12,489 nucleotides of DNA from Echinococcus granulosus (lineage: Eukaryota; Platyhelminthes; Cestoda; Cyclophyllidea; Taeniidae), in assembly GCF_000524195.1 (NCBI RefSeq), contig NW_020170393.1, forward strand, positions 1,569,296 to 1,581,784, in the 5' to 3' direction. Below the pieces are notes generated by a model. It saw nothing but the letters and a program-made list of their open reading frames with translations. It was not told where the DNA came from and made no database searches. Numbering within the stretch: position 1 is the stretch's first letter; every line of letters starts with the position of its first letter. A program made the position numbers and the translations under genes. Positions 1 through 9,933 of the stretch are shown here, one piece after another.

Positions 1-2990
1 ACTTTGATTGGAATTAGCTTTCACTGATGGTGTGTTTCTAACTATGCACTATCGGTACAGTGTAAATTGTCAGTAGTGAGACCACATAATTTCCACTTCT
101 CATTGGATAAAAGTACAATTGGCAGGAAGGTTAAATTTTGCTACTTGCTAGTAGATTTATGAAGTACCCACCTACATCCCTACCTACTGTCTATCCGCCT
201 ACCTTCTTTTTTCTTTACACGCCTGCGTGTCTACCACTCTAACTTCCTGCATGCTCACCCATCATGATATTCAACGTGCCATAACTAATCCATCGAAAAT
301 GCATCTCGTTTTGTAGGATTGTGATTGAAAACAGATTACACTACAAATCTGCAAACATCCCAATCTAATGTTCTACCAACTAGGTGTTTCGTCGCAGAAA
401 TGATCGTTGAACAGCTCCAACGGCTCCGCAACGGTACACAAAACTATTTTGTTCTGAGGCTACACAAAAAGTGATGTGGAGCGAGATAATCTGGAAAACT
501 ATTAAATGCGGCTTTGTCACAAGATTACAAACCTCTGCACAATTCCTTTTTCTAATCATATTGAGCTGAGTATTTCAGTTGCGCAAGTGTGAAACACTAA
601 AGAGCAAATATCTTAAGTTAAATTTTACCTATTTGAGGTGTAGCCACAGATTTCTCCTAAACGCTAGACAGGACTTTCTTCTTAACATTTACAGGGTAGC
701 GGTTGGACTGTTAACAGGAATGACATGTTTGACAAACCGCGCCATCAAGCTGTGGCCACAACCTACGCAGAATGAGGAGTGCTAGCTCGTGGGCACACAC
801 TTACACATGCACAACTTAGACGTACATTATCCTTTTGGAAATCATCTAGCTTGTCCCGTTGAAGTTTTGTCAGACAGAAGCGGAAATGTGTTAAGTGATG
901 TAGTGCACAGGCAAGACAGTGCTGAGCTTAAATGAAGTCCAGAGGCACGGAAACATAATGGAGGAACCGAATGTGGCAACATATTTCAATGAAGGTCCTT
1001 CTCAGCTGTTGTGGACAGTCTACATATTTTGCTTGATATTAAGCTTAATTAATCGTGCAGTCTGAATAATCTGACAAAGCTTCAGAGCAACCTTCACATC
1101 CACTAATTGCTGCTGATAAATCACCGAAACCCTGCAAAGCCTTGCTCTGTTATCCCGTCCGATTGTTCTTCTGGGCAGTACTGAAACTTCCCTTTCATGA
1201 TTGTCTCTAAATTGTTGACTCTTGAAGTCAATAACAAAGTTTGTTGTATTTCGTTAATATCCTACCTTACTGCGATGGTAGGGGGATTTTCGTGTCTACA
1301 GACTAATATTCCATTTTAACACCAATGACTTGTGTGTTACCTAGCCTTGGTCAAGATGAGTAAGTGAGCAGCAAGTTAGTAAAGAAATGGAAAAGCACAT
1401 CTAATCTTGACTGATTGCTTCTATAAATCAGAGTCGTTTTTAAGTATTCTCAGCTGTCACGTTATTCCTTCACTACTTGTGCAAAACTGTAGCACACAGG
1501 GTCCCGCCTAATGTCGAAAGAAGGCGTAGTACTAGGGCGGAAACTGTCACACAGACGTCAATTAAGGTTGTGGGGATCCTGGATGACCTGCTGCTAGCAG
1601 GTAGCGCAATGGCGGAGACAGTTGTGTCCGTGTAGGCAAAACAAGGAGTTAAACAAATAATGGACAAAGTGCAAAATCCACTTTTGTACTGTTACGCGAA
1701 TCACTTGTCACCTTAAATTGTAACGTTAGCTCAACAGCAATGCTATTACTGTTATCATATTAATTACCAATAAGTACGATCAACCTTAGACCCGAATGAC
1801 AGCCTATATCTCAATTAGTGCATATAATTCGATCCATCTCTTCGTGACACCCTGACGTAAAGAAATATCATCGAGTGACAAAGGACAAACATCATGTGAT
1901 TGCGACATCGATCTTGTGACAGACCGAATCATAATGTTGTATACATGTTCGCATATTCATATATTTTGCTCTCGTTTGCTCTATACCAATTGAAAACAAG
2001 AGTTCTTGAGGAATAGGACTTCGATGGGTGAGTAAAACTATTGTTCGTCTTTGAAGAGAAGCAATGCTGTGTTTCGTTGGGCGAAATTTATTGCAATGAA
2101 GTGAAAATTCAAACTATGCAAAAGGCAAGGACAGAGGGGGCCGTTCCTCGTCATCTCACTGGACGCTAATTTGCCACACAAAATCCATTCAGAAGCACAT
2201 TACCCAGAATCACTCATTTCCTCTCACCCTATGACATCCCCAACCTCATCACTGCAACGTCGTGTGACTCCCGAAATGCAGTTTAGCTTTTTGAGCTCCT
2301 CATCGAGTTCAGATACAATGCATGGAAAATAAAGCAGAGTTATAGGAATTGCTTGAGTAGGTTATGTTCGGAGATGGGAAAAGGGAGATATTTCAGAAAC
2401 AAAGAAGAAAGATAGGGCTTAAAGTCTTTATTGCAAGGAACTATATTACTCGACCCTCTCATATTGAGGGAGGGGAAAGCTTGAATGTTGCCTCAGAGTG
2501 TGCGAGAGCTGTAATTAAGGACACCTATGTGCCACGATGTTATCGTTTTTAGGGTAAAATCCAGGCCCCATGTGATTTATGAATGACTTAGGTGGCACTT
2601 TACCACGAATCTGCCAATAAACTACACTAGATGTTGAAGCCTTATCCCTACTTTCGCTAATTTTTACTTGCTTAACTGATTTATGCATTTGATAGTCTGA
2701 CTCCAAGTCACCGGCTATTTTATTACCAACATCTCAAAATTTCTCTCTGTCAAATCAATGGTTATGAAAATAGAGTAGTGGGTCTCCAAAGGAAAAGGGA
2801 AGCATTAATTACACACACGGCATGTAACTTTTAGAGTGGGTCTTATTTGCTACTTAGATTTAATCTTAGATTAGTGATTGGGAGGTGACATATTTTATTT
2901 CTGTTTTGTCATCAAAACCTGAGTCAGTAATGCGTTTGTACCAAAACATCTGAAGACTTAACTTCCGTGAGACCTCCAAAAGCCTGCTCC
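1..2990. other. Non-coding stretch, no gene recognised
   Basis: This stretch is AT-rich with stop codons in all six frames. The few open runs (62-68 codons at most) show no domain, signal peptide or recognisable motif, and several depend on TTG or GTG starts that would be unusual in a eukaryote. A pyrimidine-rich patch with scattered CCTAC/CTACC words lies at about 166-204 and is listed separately. A moderately GC-richer patch at 2120-2290 (rich in CTC, CCC and ATC words on the plus strand) gave no meaningful translation in the frames I read. I found no tRNA B-box, rRNA segment or transposon terminal repeat. Intergenic or intronic DNA is the simplest reading. Confidence 0.6.
166..204. repeat. 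Degenerate CCTAC/CTACC simple-repeat tract
   Basis: A short pyrimidine-rich stretch contains repeated CCTAC or CTACC words (around 171, 180, 184 and 199) separated by imperfect spacers, followed by a T-rich run. It looks like a decayed microsatellite. The copies are too irregular to define a strict period, so it may only be low-complexity composition. Confidence 0.35.
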
Positions 2991-4302
2991 TCTATATTAA
3001 AAATGACTTCAAATATACGGCTTTACGAGAGTGAATATATAAAATACCGTTGGCTACAAACACCTCAGAAAGAATGTTTCGTTCTTGAAAGTTGCATGGA
3101 GCATAATGAACTCCCAACCCCTTAGAATGTGAGCACAATACATCAGTTGAAACATTGTGGTATGATTTAGTGGGAAACCTACTTGACCACGCGGATGCGG
3201 TGCTCCAGGTCCTTTCTGAAGTTAAGAGGAGGAGGCAAAACACTAAAACAGAATGTTTGGTTACATTACACACACTGACAACATTTAATTCTCCTCGTAA
3301 ACCTGAGCGACTGAGACGGCATGATTCAGTGATCGGGGCGGCCTAACTGACTTGACGGTGCCGCGGTTAATCTGTTGACAAGAAACCTTCTACCATTGCC
3401 TTCCATCTTAATGAAGAGTGATTTGACTGGACCGGGGTTAAAATGGTCTTGGATATGCTCAATTATTACTAGTGTGTGGTCACACACCGACTTCCACCAA
3501 ATGCAGTACTGCTACAGTCGCATTTGTTTAACTCAGTTATAAATTTAAATTTCAGACTGGACCGGAAACACCTCCTTTCACTGAGAAGCATATTATTATG
3601 CCTTCGTATCTCATAAACAAAATATGATTTTTTAGCTAAATTACCGGCAAATGATTGCCAAGCATCATTAATATACGAAGAGTTAAGTCACATTAATACC
3701 AGTTGGCTTCACACATCTCCTTACAAATCAAGCAAATTTTTATTTTAAATTTGTCACTTTCTCAGTTGACTTGCATCAACATATATTTTCTCCTTGCTTT
3801 AATGGTGAGCATCGTGTCATTCATCCATCTTACTCTTGCGGAAGAAAATATTCAACGGGGTACGCAAGTGCGTCGAGAATTGGCCACCAATGCTAACTGC
3901 ATAATTTCATTCTTAAATAACCAAATTGTACTACTTGTGAGTATTTGTTACTTCCACTCTTCTCGAAAGTCTAGAGTAAACTATGAGATTGTAGCAGCAG
4001 ATTTCACTAAACCTCAGTAGGTAGTGTACGTGGCCGGCTAAGGGATTCGGTCTGTCATGTATGTTAATTGGACACAGTTCTCTCTCTCCTCGATCTCACA
4101 AGTTCATAACACGTTAAAGGCCATCGAAAATAAGAACAACCAACCAGAAAGCAGCTTTAATACCACTCGTAAGCATCGCAAAAGGCCTTCATTTAGTAGC
4201 CCTGATCCGTTCTGCATTATCAACAAAGATGCTTCGCAAAATATTGCGATGCTTTGTTGTGCGTGTGCCAAAATCTGGAGCGTCATCCACTTTGTAAATT
4301 AA
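2991..4302. other. Region of longest chance-level open frames; no supported gene
   Basis: Two frames stay open longer than elsewhere. On the minus strand, 3342 to 2992 is free of stops for about 116 codons and encodes a hydrophobic patch (VLVFCLLLL) near residue 30, but it contains no ATG at all. On the plus strand one frame is open from 3697 to 4017; after two closely spaced stops (TAG 4018, TAA 4039) it is open again to 4299. ATGs in that frame at 3802 and 4057 would give peptides of 72 and 81 residues. The first starts with a short hydrophobic stretch (MVSIVSFIHLTLA) that could pass for a signal sequence, and a good donor-like GTGAGT lies inside it at 3937. These lengths are about what random sequence of this composition gives, and I recognise no family, so I do not call a gene. 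Confidence 0.5.
3472..3487. repeat. Short interrupted palindrome (7-bp arms)
   Basis: GTGTGTG is followed by two bases and then its exact reverse complement CACACAC. The arms are simple GT/AC repeat sequence, so the palindrome is probably a by-product of low complexity. No flanking gene gives it a regulatory context. Confidence 0.5.
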
Positions 4303-5288
4303 ATGACTCAGTGTCTCGGTATTTTTGGACCTCAGAGTAGTGGAACTATCCACACAAGTAGACAGTTAATCAAACCCACTTTTTAAATCGCATTTTAAAC
4401 GAAAATGTGTTGGTATCACCTCCTCCGAATTCAATGCTCGCAAGGAGGTGATAATGTTACCTTTTGTTAAAAAATCGTATCATAATCCATTATGGGCGAT
4501 GTAAAATCAAACGGTTTGTTCACCACCATAATTAGAAGGTGAGCAAAATAAAAAGCTGGAAGAAAGAAAATCACGCATATTCAATTTTTTATAAAATGTT
4601 TATCATCACAAATTAATGACCTGCCTTCGGTAGGGATGGCAATTTTGGGCTTCTGCTCAAAGAAAGCTTTAATTATCAGAAAGTAATTATTCCCACAAAA
4701 CCACCAGGTGAATACAAGGGCACCTTAAAGAATTACCCAAATACTGAATAATACCAGCAAAGATGTTGCCTAGAGTGGCATCTTTTAAGCTTTGAATATC
4801 TGAAAAGAGGTTTCGCCTTCTTTAATTTTGGTAAAACTAAGGCAAAATAATGCATTGTCTCCATGGCAGGAAGAAGGGTTTTTGGGCCGTCCTTCCAGGC
4901 CAATGAACAGAATTTGGGCAAATTATCACTGTAGGAAAAGTGATGCTGTAAAGCCCACTAGGCTTTTAAGCTATACATATTCATTAATGGACAGGGGACT
5001 TACAACCTCTCCGATTGTCGCATTCAGCTTGGTCTGGCGTCGCGTGATGGCAGGTGGTAGAGGGAAGCATACATCCTTTGACAGCCATGAAGTACACGAG
5101 CCTTGATTCCACAAAGGGAGTCGAGCACCACTTTTCGCCTTATTCCAAGTTGACGCACGAGAGTTTGGCACTTTGTCTGAGAATCGATCAGTACCTTGTG
5201 TAAATAAAATTTAAGTGAAATTTCGGAAGGCGTTCATAATATGACCTTTTGATTATAACGAGCTGAAGCAATCTACAAAGGCGCAAGT
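4303..5288. other. Non-coding stretch containing one hairpin
   Basis: Apart from the inverted repeat at 4389-4477 (listed separately), I see no gene. The minus strand between about 5181 and 5004 has an open stretch bounded by an acceptor-like CTCAG and a strong donor-like GTAAGT. That patch is somewhat GC-richer than its surroundings, so it is a possible small exon; it is discussed as a finding, not called. The other small ORFs here overlap one another on opposite strands and match no family I know. Confidence 0.5.
4389..4477. repeat. Imperfect inverted repeat with perfect 11-bp core stem
   Basis: TATCACCTCCT at 4414-4424 is matched exactly by its reverse complement AGGAGGTGATA at 4443-4453, leaving an 18-base loop. 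Outside the core, pairing continues less perfectly. Bases 4390-4413 align with the reverse complement of 4454-4477 at 12 of 24 positions without gaps, including shared AAAA and TTTTA blocks, so the arms may originally have been about 35 bp. This could be a decayed miniature inverted-repeat element or a simple hairpin. I see no clear target-site duplication next to it and no transposase. The core resembles a bacterial Shine-Dalgarno sequence ahead of an ATG at 4454, but that frame stops after 16 codons in a context that does not look bacterial, so I take the resemblance as coincidence. Confidence 0.6.
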
Positions 5289-5360
5289 TGAAGAGAATGG
5301 GATTTTTTGAAGCATGCTTCCCAAGTGTCCAAACCTATTCCCAGTGTGAAGATGCTTCAA
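5289..5360 (+). repeat. Possible dispersed copy of the 7.2-7.6 kb repeat unit
   Basis: This segment repeats, in the same order and orientation, the anchors of the unit at 7287-7384. It has a GAAG..AA.GGGA purine block, then CCCAAGTGT, then ATGCTTCA. The distance from GGGA to CCAAGTG is 22 bases here and 20 in the array unit. The distance from CCAAGTG to ATGCTTCA is 31 here and 23 there, so an indel is needed. It also contains a perfect 12-bp palindrome (GAAGCATGCTTC, 5309-5320) that the array lacks. Each anchor alone could be chance; their order and spacing suggest relatedness. Confidence is limited because no alignment program was run. Confidence 0.35.
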
Positions 5361-7149
5361 CCACTCCATGAAGGAGCAGTGGGTTTAGCATATGCACGTT
5401 CCATTCTTTTCCTTCTCATATAATTCACTTCATTGCTCACGGGCATCCGTTTTCAGACTATTTTTGCCCATTCTGTAGTGACTATGTGCGCATCCAAATC
5501 AAATGTATTTTTGCTGCCGCATCAAGTCTCATTTTAATGCTGTTAGAGGGGGAATATTTATAATTACTTTAGGGGAAATAATGTCACTCTTCAATGATGT
5601 CCTACACTACCCTTAAGATGTGAGAAAAAAGGAGCGGGTTTCACCGCCCTCCAAATTGTTTTCCAGATCCACAGAACAATTTTGAATTAGGGTGAGTGAA
5701 GCAAAGATTACTTCTACGGAGATGGCTCAGAGTCAAATTTTGAAAAATTGTCGCCCATGGTGTGTTTATAATTAGACAATTTGCATGCATAGTCCGTTCC
5801 ATGTCATCCGTATTTAAAATTAGGCCACTACTGTTCATTTTACAAACGAGACTCTTCTATTCGCAAACCCCAGAATGTTTCAATTTCTACTTTGTGCTCT
5901 TTAGGCTTAAGCTGACCTGAAACAACTTTTAGATATTCGCTGAGATTACTTTCGAACTGCAGTTTTCAAGCTTTTAAAATTATACCACCAAATCTTCCGC
6001 CAATCGGGGTCCTAAGCCCAGATTATATTTTGAAGCACTTCATTATTATCTGTTTAAAATGAATAATGAGGCATCTGCCTCTGTTCCGCCCAACAAGAAC
6101 GTGGGCTGTGCTCTGGTCCATCGAGAGCAAAGCGGGAGAAGCCAGTTGGAAGGTGGGCTCTAAACGTACTTCCTAACCAAACGGTCATACCTGTTGAGGC
6201 TTCTGTTTTGTGGTTTATGGCCCCTAAATTACAGCGCAGTGGGACTATCAAAACGTCTGCATCACTAGGCGCATAGAGGAAGACAAAACTAAAGAAAACC
6301 GCATCGATGCATTGCAATGCTGCTAAGCCTATGATGGATCAGGATCTCTAGAAGGCGATTATTCAAGTGGTTTAAAATCTGTGGCCCATTCCAAAGCGTG
6401 TATGCTGGAGTCATAAACTGTTTTCCGTGCACCTGCACACCTACAGTTTGAACAAATTCCGTGCCCCATTTGTTTATTCCTCCAAATGCGACATTCCCCT
6501 CTACTATTTTCGTCCATCATGCAATAAGGCAAGGGTCATGCTTAAAACCATGAAAAGTTGAAGATGTTTGCGAAGATTTTTTTGTTGGAAGGAAGTTTAT
6601 TTATAAGTTAAAGTATCCAGGACATACATAGCATGACATTGTAAATTATTTGTTCACATTTTTCCCAAACATAACATTACTTCCTGTTAAAATATGTTAA
6701 ATTAGGTAGTTGTGGGCTTTGCTTTCGCCTACACTAGACCTGCAGTTTGTCATGTCAACAGCATATCCAAAATTGCAGATAATAATGCAAGAGTAAATGT
6801 GCATGCACAATATCGCAACATTCCAATCGTTTGCCAAACTCTGAAATGCAGTGTAAGTCTAGAGAATGACACGCCCTATCGAAAGACCAACCAAAATCTT
6901 ACAGTAATGAAAATTCAACAGACCACAGAGATCAATTTAATCTAGAGGCACTCACCACTCTTGTCTTAAGGATGGCTATTTCTGCAGAAAAATACCTAAA
7001 TCGTGTTTGAGATTACAAGATTATTACTCCATGCAATGGTGATTGAAGGCATCAAGAATGCATGCCCTATGAAGAAAGCGCATGATGGGAAGCCAGTCTA
7101 TGGCATGGTTTATTCCGACTTCCACGAGGAAGAACTCTGCTAGTAACAT
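5361..7149. other. Non-coding stretch, no gene recognised
   Basis: AT-rich sequence with only short open frames. The GC-richer patch at 6060-6250 carries an 87-codon minus-strand frame with no recognisable motif. A plus-strand frame through 6706-6945 is followed internally by a donor-like GTAAGT at 6853 and preceded by an AG at about 6705; it is treated as a weak exon candidate in the findings. No tRNA, rRNA or terminal repeats were seen. Confidence 0.55.
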
Positions 7150-7286
7150 GCAAGGAAAGGGAACGATCGCGGATCCCCTTCATAAATGATCGCATTACCG
7201 ATTTCCATCTTAGTGCTGAGACAACGAGCACCCATCGCTTCCACTTTAGGCCTGAATAATATGGATTTTTGATGGAGGGTGGGGGA

Positions 7287-7384
7287 GAAGAAAGGGATCG
7301 TGTCCCCATCCTCCCAAGTGTATCATGTTTCAAAATATGCTTCATCGGCCAGGGTGGTTAGTCTAAGGAATGAGGGAGGAATGG
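7287..7384 (+). repeat. Array unit 2 (best-preserved copy)
   Basis: The unit runs from the purine block GAAGAAAGGGA (7287-7297) through CCCAAGTGTATCATG and AAAATATGCT to a purine-rich tail ending GGAGGAATGG. Its middle block (7313-7355) matches the next unit (7462-7504) at about 79% without gaps, including identical CCAAGTG and AAAATATGCT words. The strand is arbitrary, given only to fix the reading direction. Confidence 0.6.
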
Positions 7385-7414
7385 CGAGTCTGGTTAAGGT
7401 TTAAAGAAGGGAAT

Positions 7415-7542
7415 GAAGGAAGGGACTGTTTTTGACTGTTCTTGTCAAGCTTTCCTGTACTACCAAGTGCACCATGCTCAAAAATATGCTCCCTCGGCAA
7501 GGGTAATTATGCAAGAGTGTGGGTAATGAATGGGAGAGGATG
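7415..7542 (+). repeat. Array unit 3, enlarged by about 20 bases
   Basis: This copy starts with GAAGGAAGGGA and carries CCAAGTGCACCATG and AAAATATGCTCCCTCGGC in the same order as unit 2. Between the purine block and CCAAGTG it is about 20 bases longer than unit 2. Part of the excess is an internal 10-bp tandem duplication, GACTGTTTTT then GACTGTTCTT, at 7424-7443. The tail ends GAGAGGATGG, like the GGAGGAATGG of unit 2. Confidence 0.6.
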
Positions 7543-7625
7543 GAAGACAGCATTTCCCTACCAATTGTGGATGAATTTTTAATGACACGCCACCAGTGCT
7601 GCATAAACTGCTCTCTAGACAATGA
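7543..7625 (+). repeat. Array unit 4, partial and most decayed
   Basis: Anchors sit about 130 bp after those of unit 3: GAAG at 7543, ACCAGTGCTGCAT at 7592 and TGCTCTCTAGACAA at 7609. The last word agrees with TGCTCCCTCGGCAA of unit 3 at 11 of 14 positions. An eight-base deletion is required between the last two anchors, and the purine block is mostly lost. Confidence 0.4.
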
Positions 7626-9907
7626 AAGAGAGTAACGTAATGCCGATGCGTGTGTTGGTGGAAATTAGATTTGACAATGGAGCTGCTGCGTAGGTGGTGG
7701 GAAGTAGCCGGTTAGTCAGTCAGCCACCAGGTAATTAAATTGCAACTGTGATGGAGTGAATAAACAGTGTCGGAGTCATGGTAATAATATGAAACACTTA
7801 TCGATGGGCTAGACGGACTACGCTTTCGACTAATCGTGATTTCAAAGGGTGACTGACTTCTGACGACTTAATTGTGGGGAAATTTCTAGGTGACACCCAG
7901 AGCAAAGTGTACCGTTGATTAAATAACGATGTACAAAGTTATTTCCTTCCCATAAAAACTAAATTTGAACCTATTTAGGATCACAAAGATCCACAGAACC
8001 ACTGCTGAAGAGAACAAAGCATGATTGCTAATATTGAATTACTCTCCCTTTATTTATTGTAGCCAACTTTGACTGGCCGGCTTCATGAACCATTGGCAAA
8101 GGAAAGTTGGACGAAATGATTTGAGTTTCTAAGGGAAATACTGTAGTTTATCGGCCTTACGCTACCGACGACCAAATGTAAGAGTCTTTATGTTGTCACT
8201 TTCGATAAAAGTGAGCTTCTGCTTATTTTTTTTCACTGAGCCAAACAAGGAATTTCAATTGGGTAATTGATTAATCCTTTCGGCTAACCCAAGATCCTAA
8301 CCATCACCAATCAGTGAGACTGTCAAATTCATAATGCATAATCTCAGTTCCTGTAAATCATCCTTATCAGGTAGTTAAGGAAGAATTTAGAACGTCACTT
8401 GCGTATGATGAAACAGCAAGGCCAAATTATAGAAACCTTTATTCTCTTTTACCCATAGTTCTAAAAGGTTCATTAAACTGCGTAGCCTTGTTGTAAAAGA
8501 TTGGGTTAATTTAGAGGCAGGTACCCAGCAGCCTAGCTTCAAACTATGGTTACCAGACATAACGAGGTTAAGTGATGATTCAATCCATCGTTTCATTCCA
8601 TTTTTTATTCATTTGTAACCCATGGCCTTTGCATACTACTAAAGAGCATTTAATCGACGTCAAATATGAACTACCCAGCTAAATAGCGTCCCACTACTCT
8701 CTGCATGACTCCATTTCCGGTAAATGTGACATACCTTCTCCAAATGAGGATTAGAGGTGCAGAACTTTACTACTTCGTGGTTAAGGCGAGAGAGACGATC
8801 AAAATAGTGTCTCCGTCATAACCGTCTGAATGGGCCGAAACTGTGTTAAGAGCCAGTGGTCTAATCAAACTCAACCAATAAAACAAGAATTGCTTTCAAT
8901 AACGAAAAGGCGTCAGGACCACCAGATGTTATGCATAGTGCGATAGCGCAAAGATGAGCTTGAAGTAGTAAAAATGTTGCTTTATAAAATTCGGTCATTT
9001 AGGCAGTCATTGTTGGATAACGGCTGACCCCGAGACGTGCGGCATGGGCAGTAGTATGACATGATCATCTTCTTAAGAACGTTGCAACTTGAACCAAAAC
9101 CAAACCTGCTTCAGCAGTAATGATTAGATGTAACAAGACAGCAGGTGTGTTACATTAAGGGACTTCTCATTTTTTGAACTTATTGTAAAGTAGTTATATT
9201 TTGTTGGTTAGAGATAGCACCGTAGTAAATACTGATTGTATAGTAAAGGCCCATCCATCATGGCCTAGTCTCCGTCCCACCGTGGATGCATTTCACGTCT
9301 TGCTGACACCGGATCGAGGCAGACTTTCTTCTTCGGGAACTAAAGTACCCCACCCCACACCATTGTGTCCAAGTCGAGGAAGAATAAGAGGCTCTGCATT
9401 TTTGACCACTTGCACCATGTTTTTATGCTTTTCAATGCAATATCACTCATAAAAAGCTGTAGATTGGAATAGACCGTTTAGGCACACCAACCGATTCTCG
9501 GAGATCAACTTCCATTCTTCCTTCGTTACCATCTCAACATTCTGTACTACTACCTGAACTGCTTGCACCTGGCTGATGCAGGCGAAAGCGTGTTCACAAT
9601 GCAACCTTTCCTCCATTATGAAGTTTGTCTAGACATGATGTCACCTCTCAAACCAAAGTTGCCACGCCAACTTCTCTCCAATGTGATTTATGCATCTCAG
9701 GCATTTGTTGCATCTCCAAACGAGGAGAGATAAAAAGACATTGGCATGGCATTGAAAACTTTTGACTAATTTGCCTAGGTTACGCATTAAAGGGCCTAAC
9801 TTGAAACCACTGTTAAGTTCTTGCATCTACATTACGAGGTTATAAGGCCAAATCCTCGAAATTCGCCTTATCGAACAGCGGTGTTTAAGACAACTGTGGA
9901 GTAAACT
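7626..9907. other. Non-coding stretch, no gene recognised
   Basis: No frame longer than about 83 codons, and none with a motif I recognise. The 9201-9452 frame is relatively GC-rich and proline/serine-rich in translation but depends on a TTG start. Small 6-bp hairpins such as TCCTTA/TAAGGA near 8360-8382 are within chance expectation. No RNA gene or terminal repeat was recognised. Confidence 0.55.
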
Positions 9908-9933
9908 TTGAAGTGTAAAATTGAAGTGTAGAA
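9908..9933. repeat. 13-bp tandem duplication
   Basis: TTGAAGTGTAAAA is followed immediately by TTGAAGTGTAGAA, two copies that differ at one base. It is a simple local duplication in AT-rich sequence, probably from replication slippage, with no evident function. One such near-perfect pair in 12.5 kb is only mildly surprising. Confidence 0.55.

Larger units (their letters stand above)
7150..7625. repeat. Degenerate tandem array, period about 130 bp (3-4 units)
   Basis: Corresponding anchors recur at near-constant spacing. A purine block GAAG(R)AAGGGA occurs at 7287 and 7415 and as a fainter GAAG at 7543. An (A/C)CCAAGTG-type word followed by CAT occurs at 7313, 7462 and 7592. A TGCTyCmTCGGC-like word follows at 7338, 7487 and 7609. 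After removing about 20 extra bases in the middle unit, all steps are close to 128-132 bp. The first two units match at 34 of 43 positions over their best block, many differences being T/C changes. A weaker unit seems to begin at 7150-7162 with GAAAGGGA and a GAGACAA word at 7218. The small minus-strand ORFs across the array read the repeat in different frames in successive units, so the repeat is not a conserved peptide repeat. It looks like an old satellite fragment or a duplicated piece of a mobile element. Confidence 0.6.

Noticed and set aside
2992..3342. Longest stop-free run (minus strand), with a hydrophobic patch resembling a signal peptide
   Set aside because: It contains no ATG and overlaps an open plus-strand frame (3155-3346). 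About 116 codons is the expected maximum by chance at this composition.
4442..4503. AAGGAGGTGATAATG resembling a perfect bacterial ribosome binding site and start
   Set aside because: The frame ends after 16 codons, nothing else in the window is bacterial in character, and the sequence is explained as one arm of the inverted repeat.
4870..4905. GAAGAAGGG followed by CCTTCCAGG at a spacing like that of the repeat unit
   Set aside because: The match does not continue past the first 30 bases and both words are low-complexity, so I do not count it as another copy.
7261..7300. G-rich run considered as a G-quadruplex
   Set aside because: Only three G-runs of three or more lie close together; the usual four-run pattern with short loops is absent.
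7067..7345. 92-residue minus-strand ORF with an ATG start
   Set aside because: Its start lies inside a degenerate repeat unit, and the equivalent bases in the next unit are read in a different frame by the neighbouring ORF (7622-7401). It has no motif, and its length is within chance.
7401..7622. 73-residue minus-strand ORF
   Set aside because: It covers the diverged repeat units at 7415-7622 and is not conserved in frame with the other unit, so it is a by-product of the repeat.
7692..7730. TGGTGG/CCACCA stem with AGTCAGTCAG between, considered as a tRNA-like or SINE element
   Set aside because: There is only a 6-bp arm and no recognisable RNA polymerase III A or B box.
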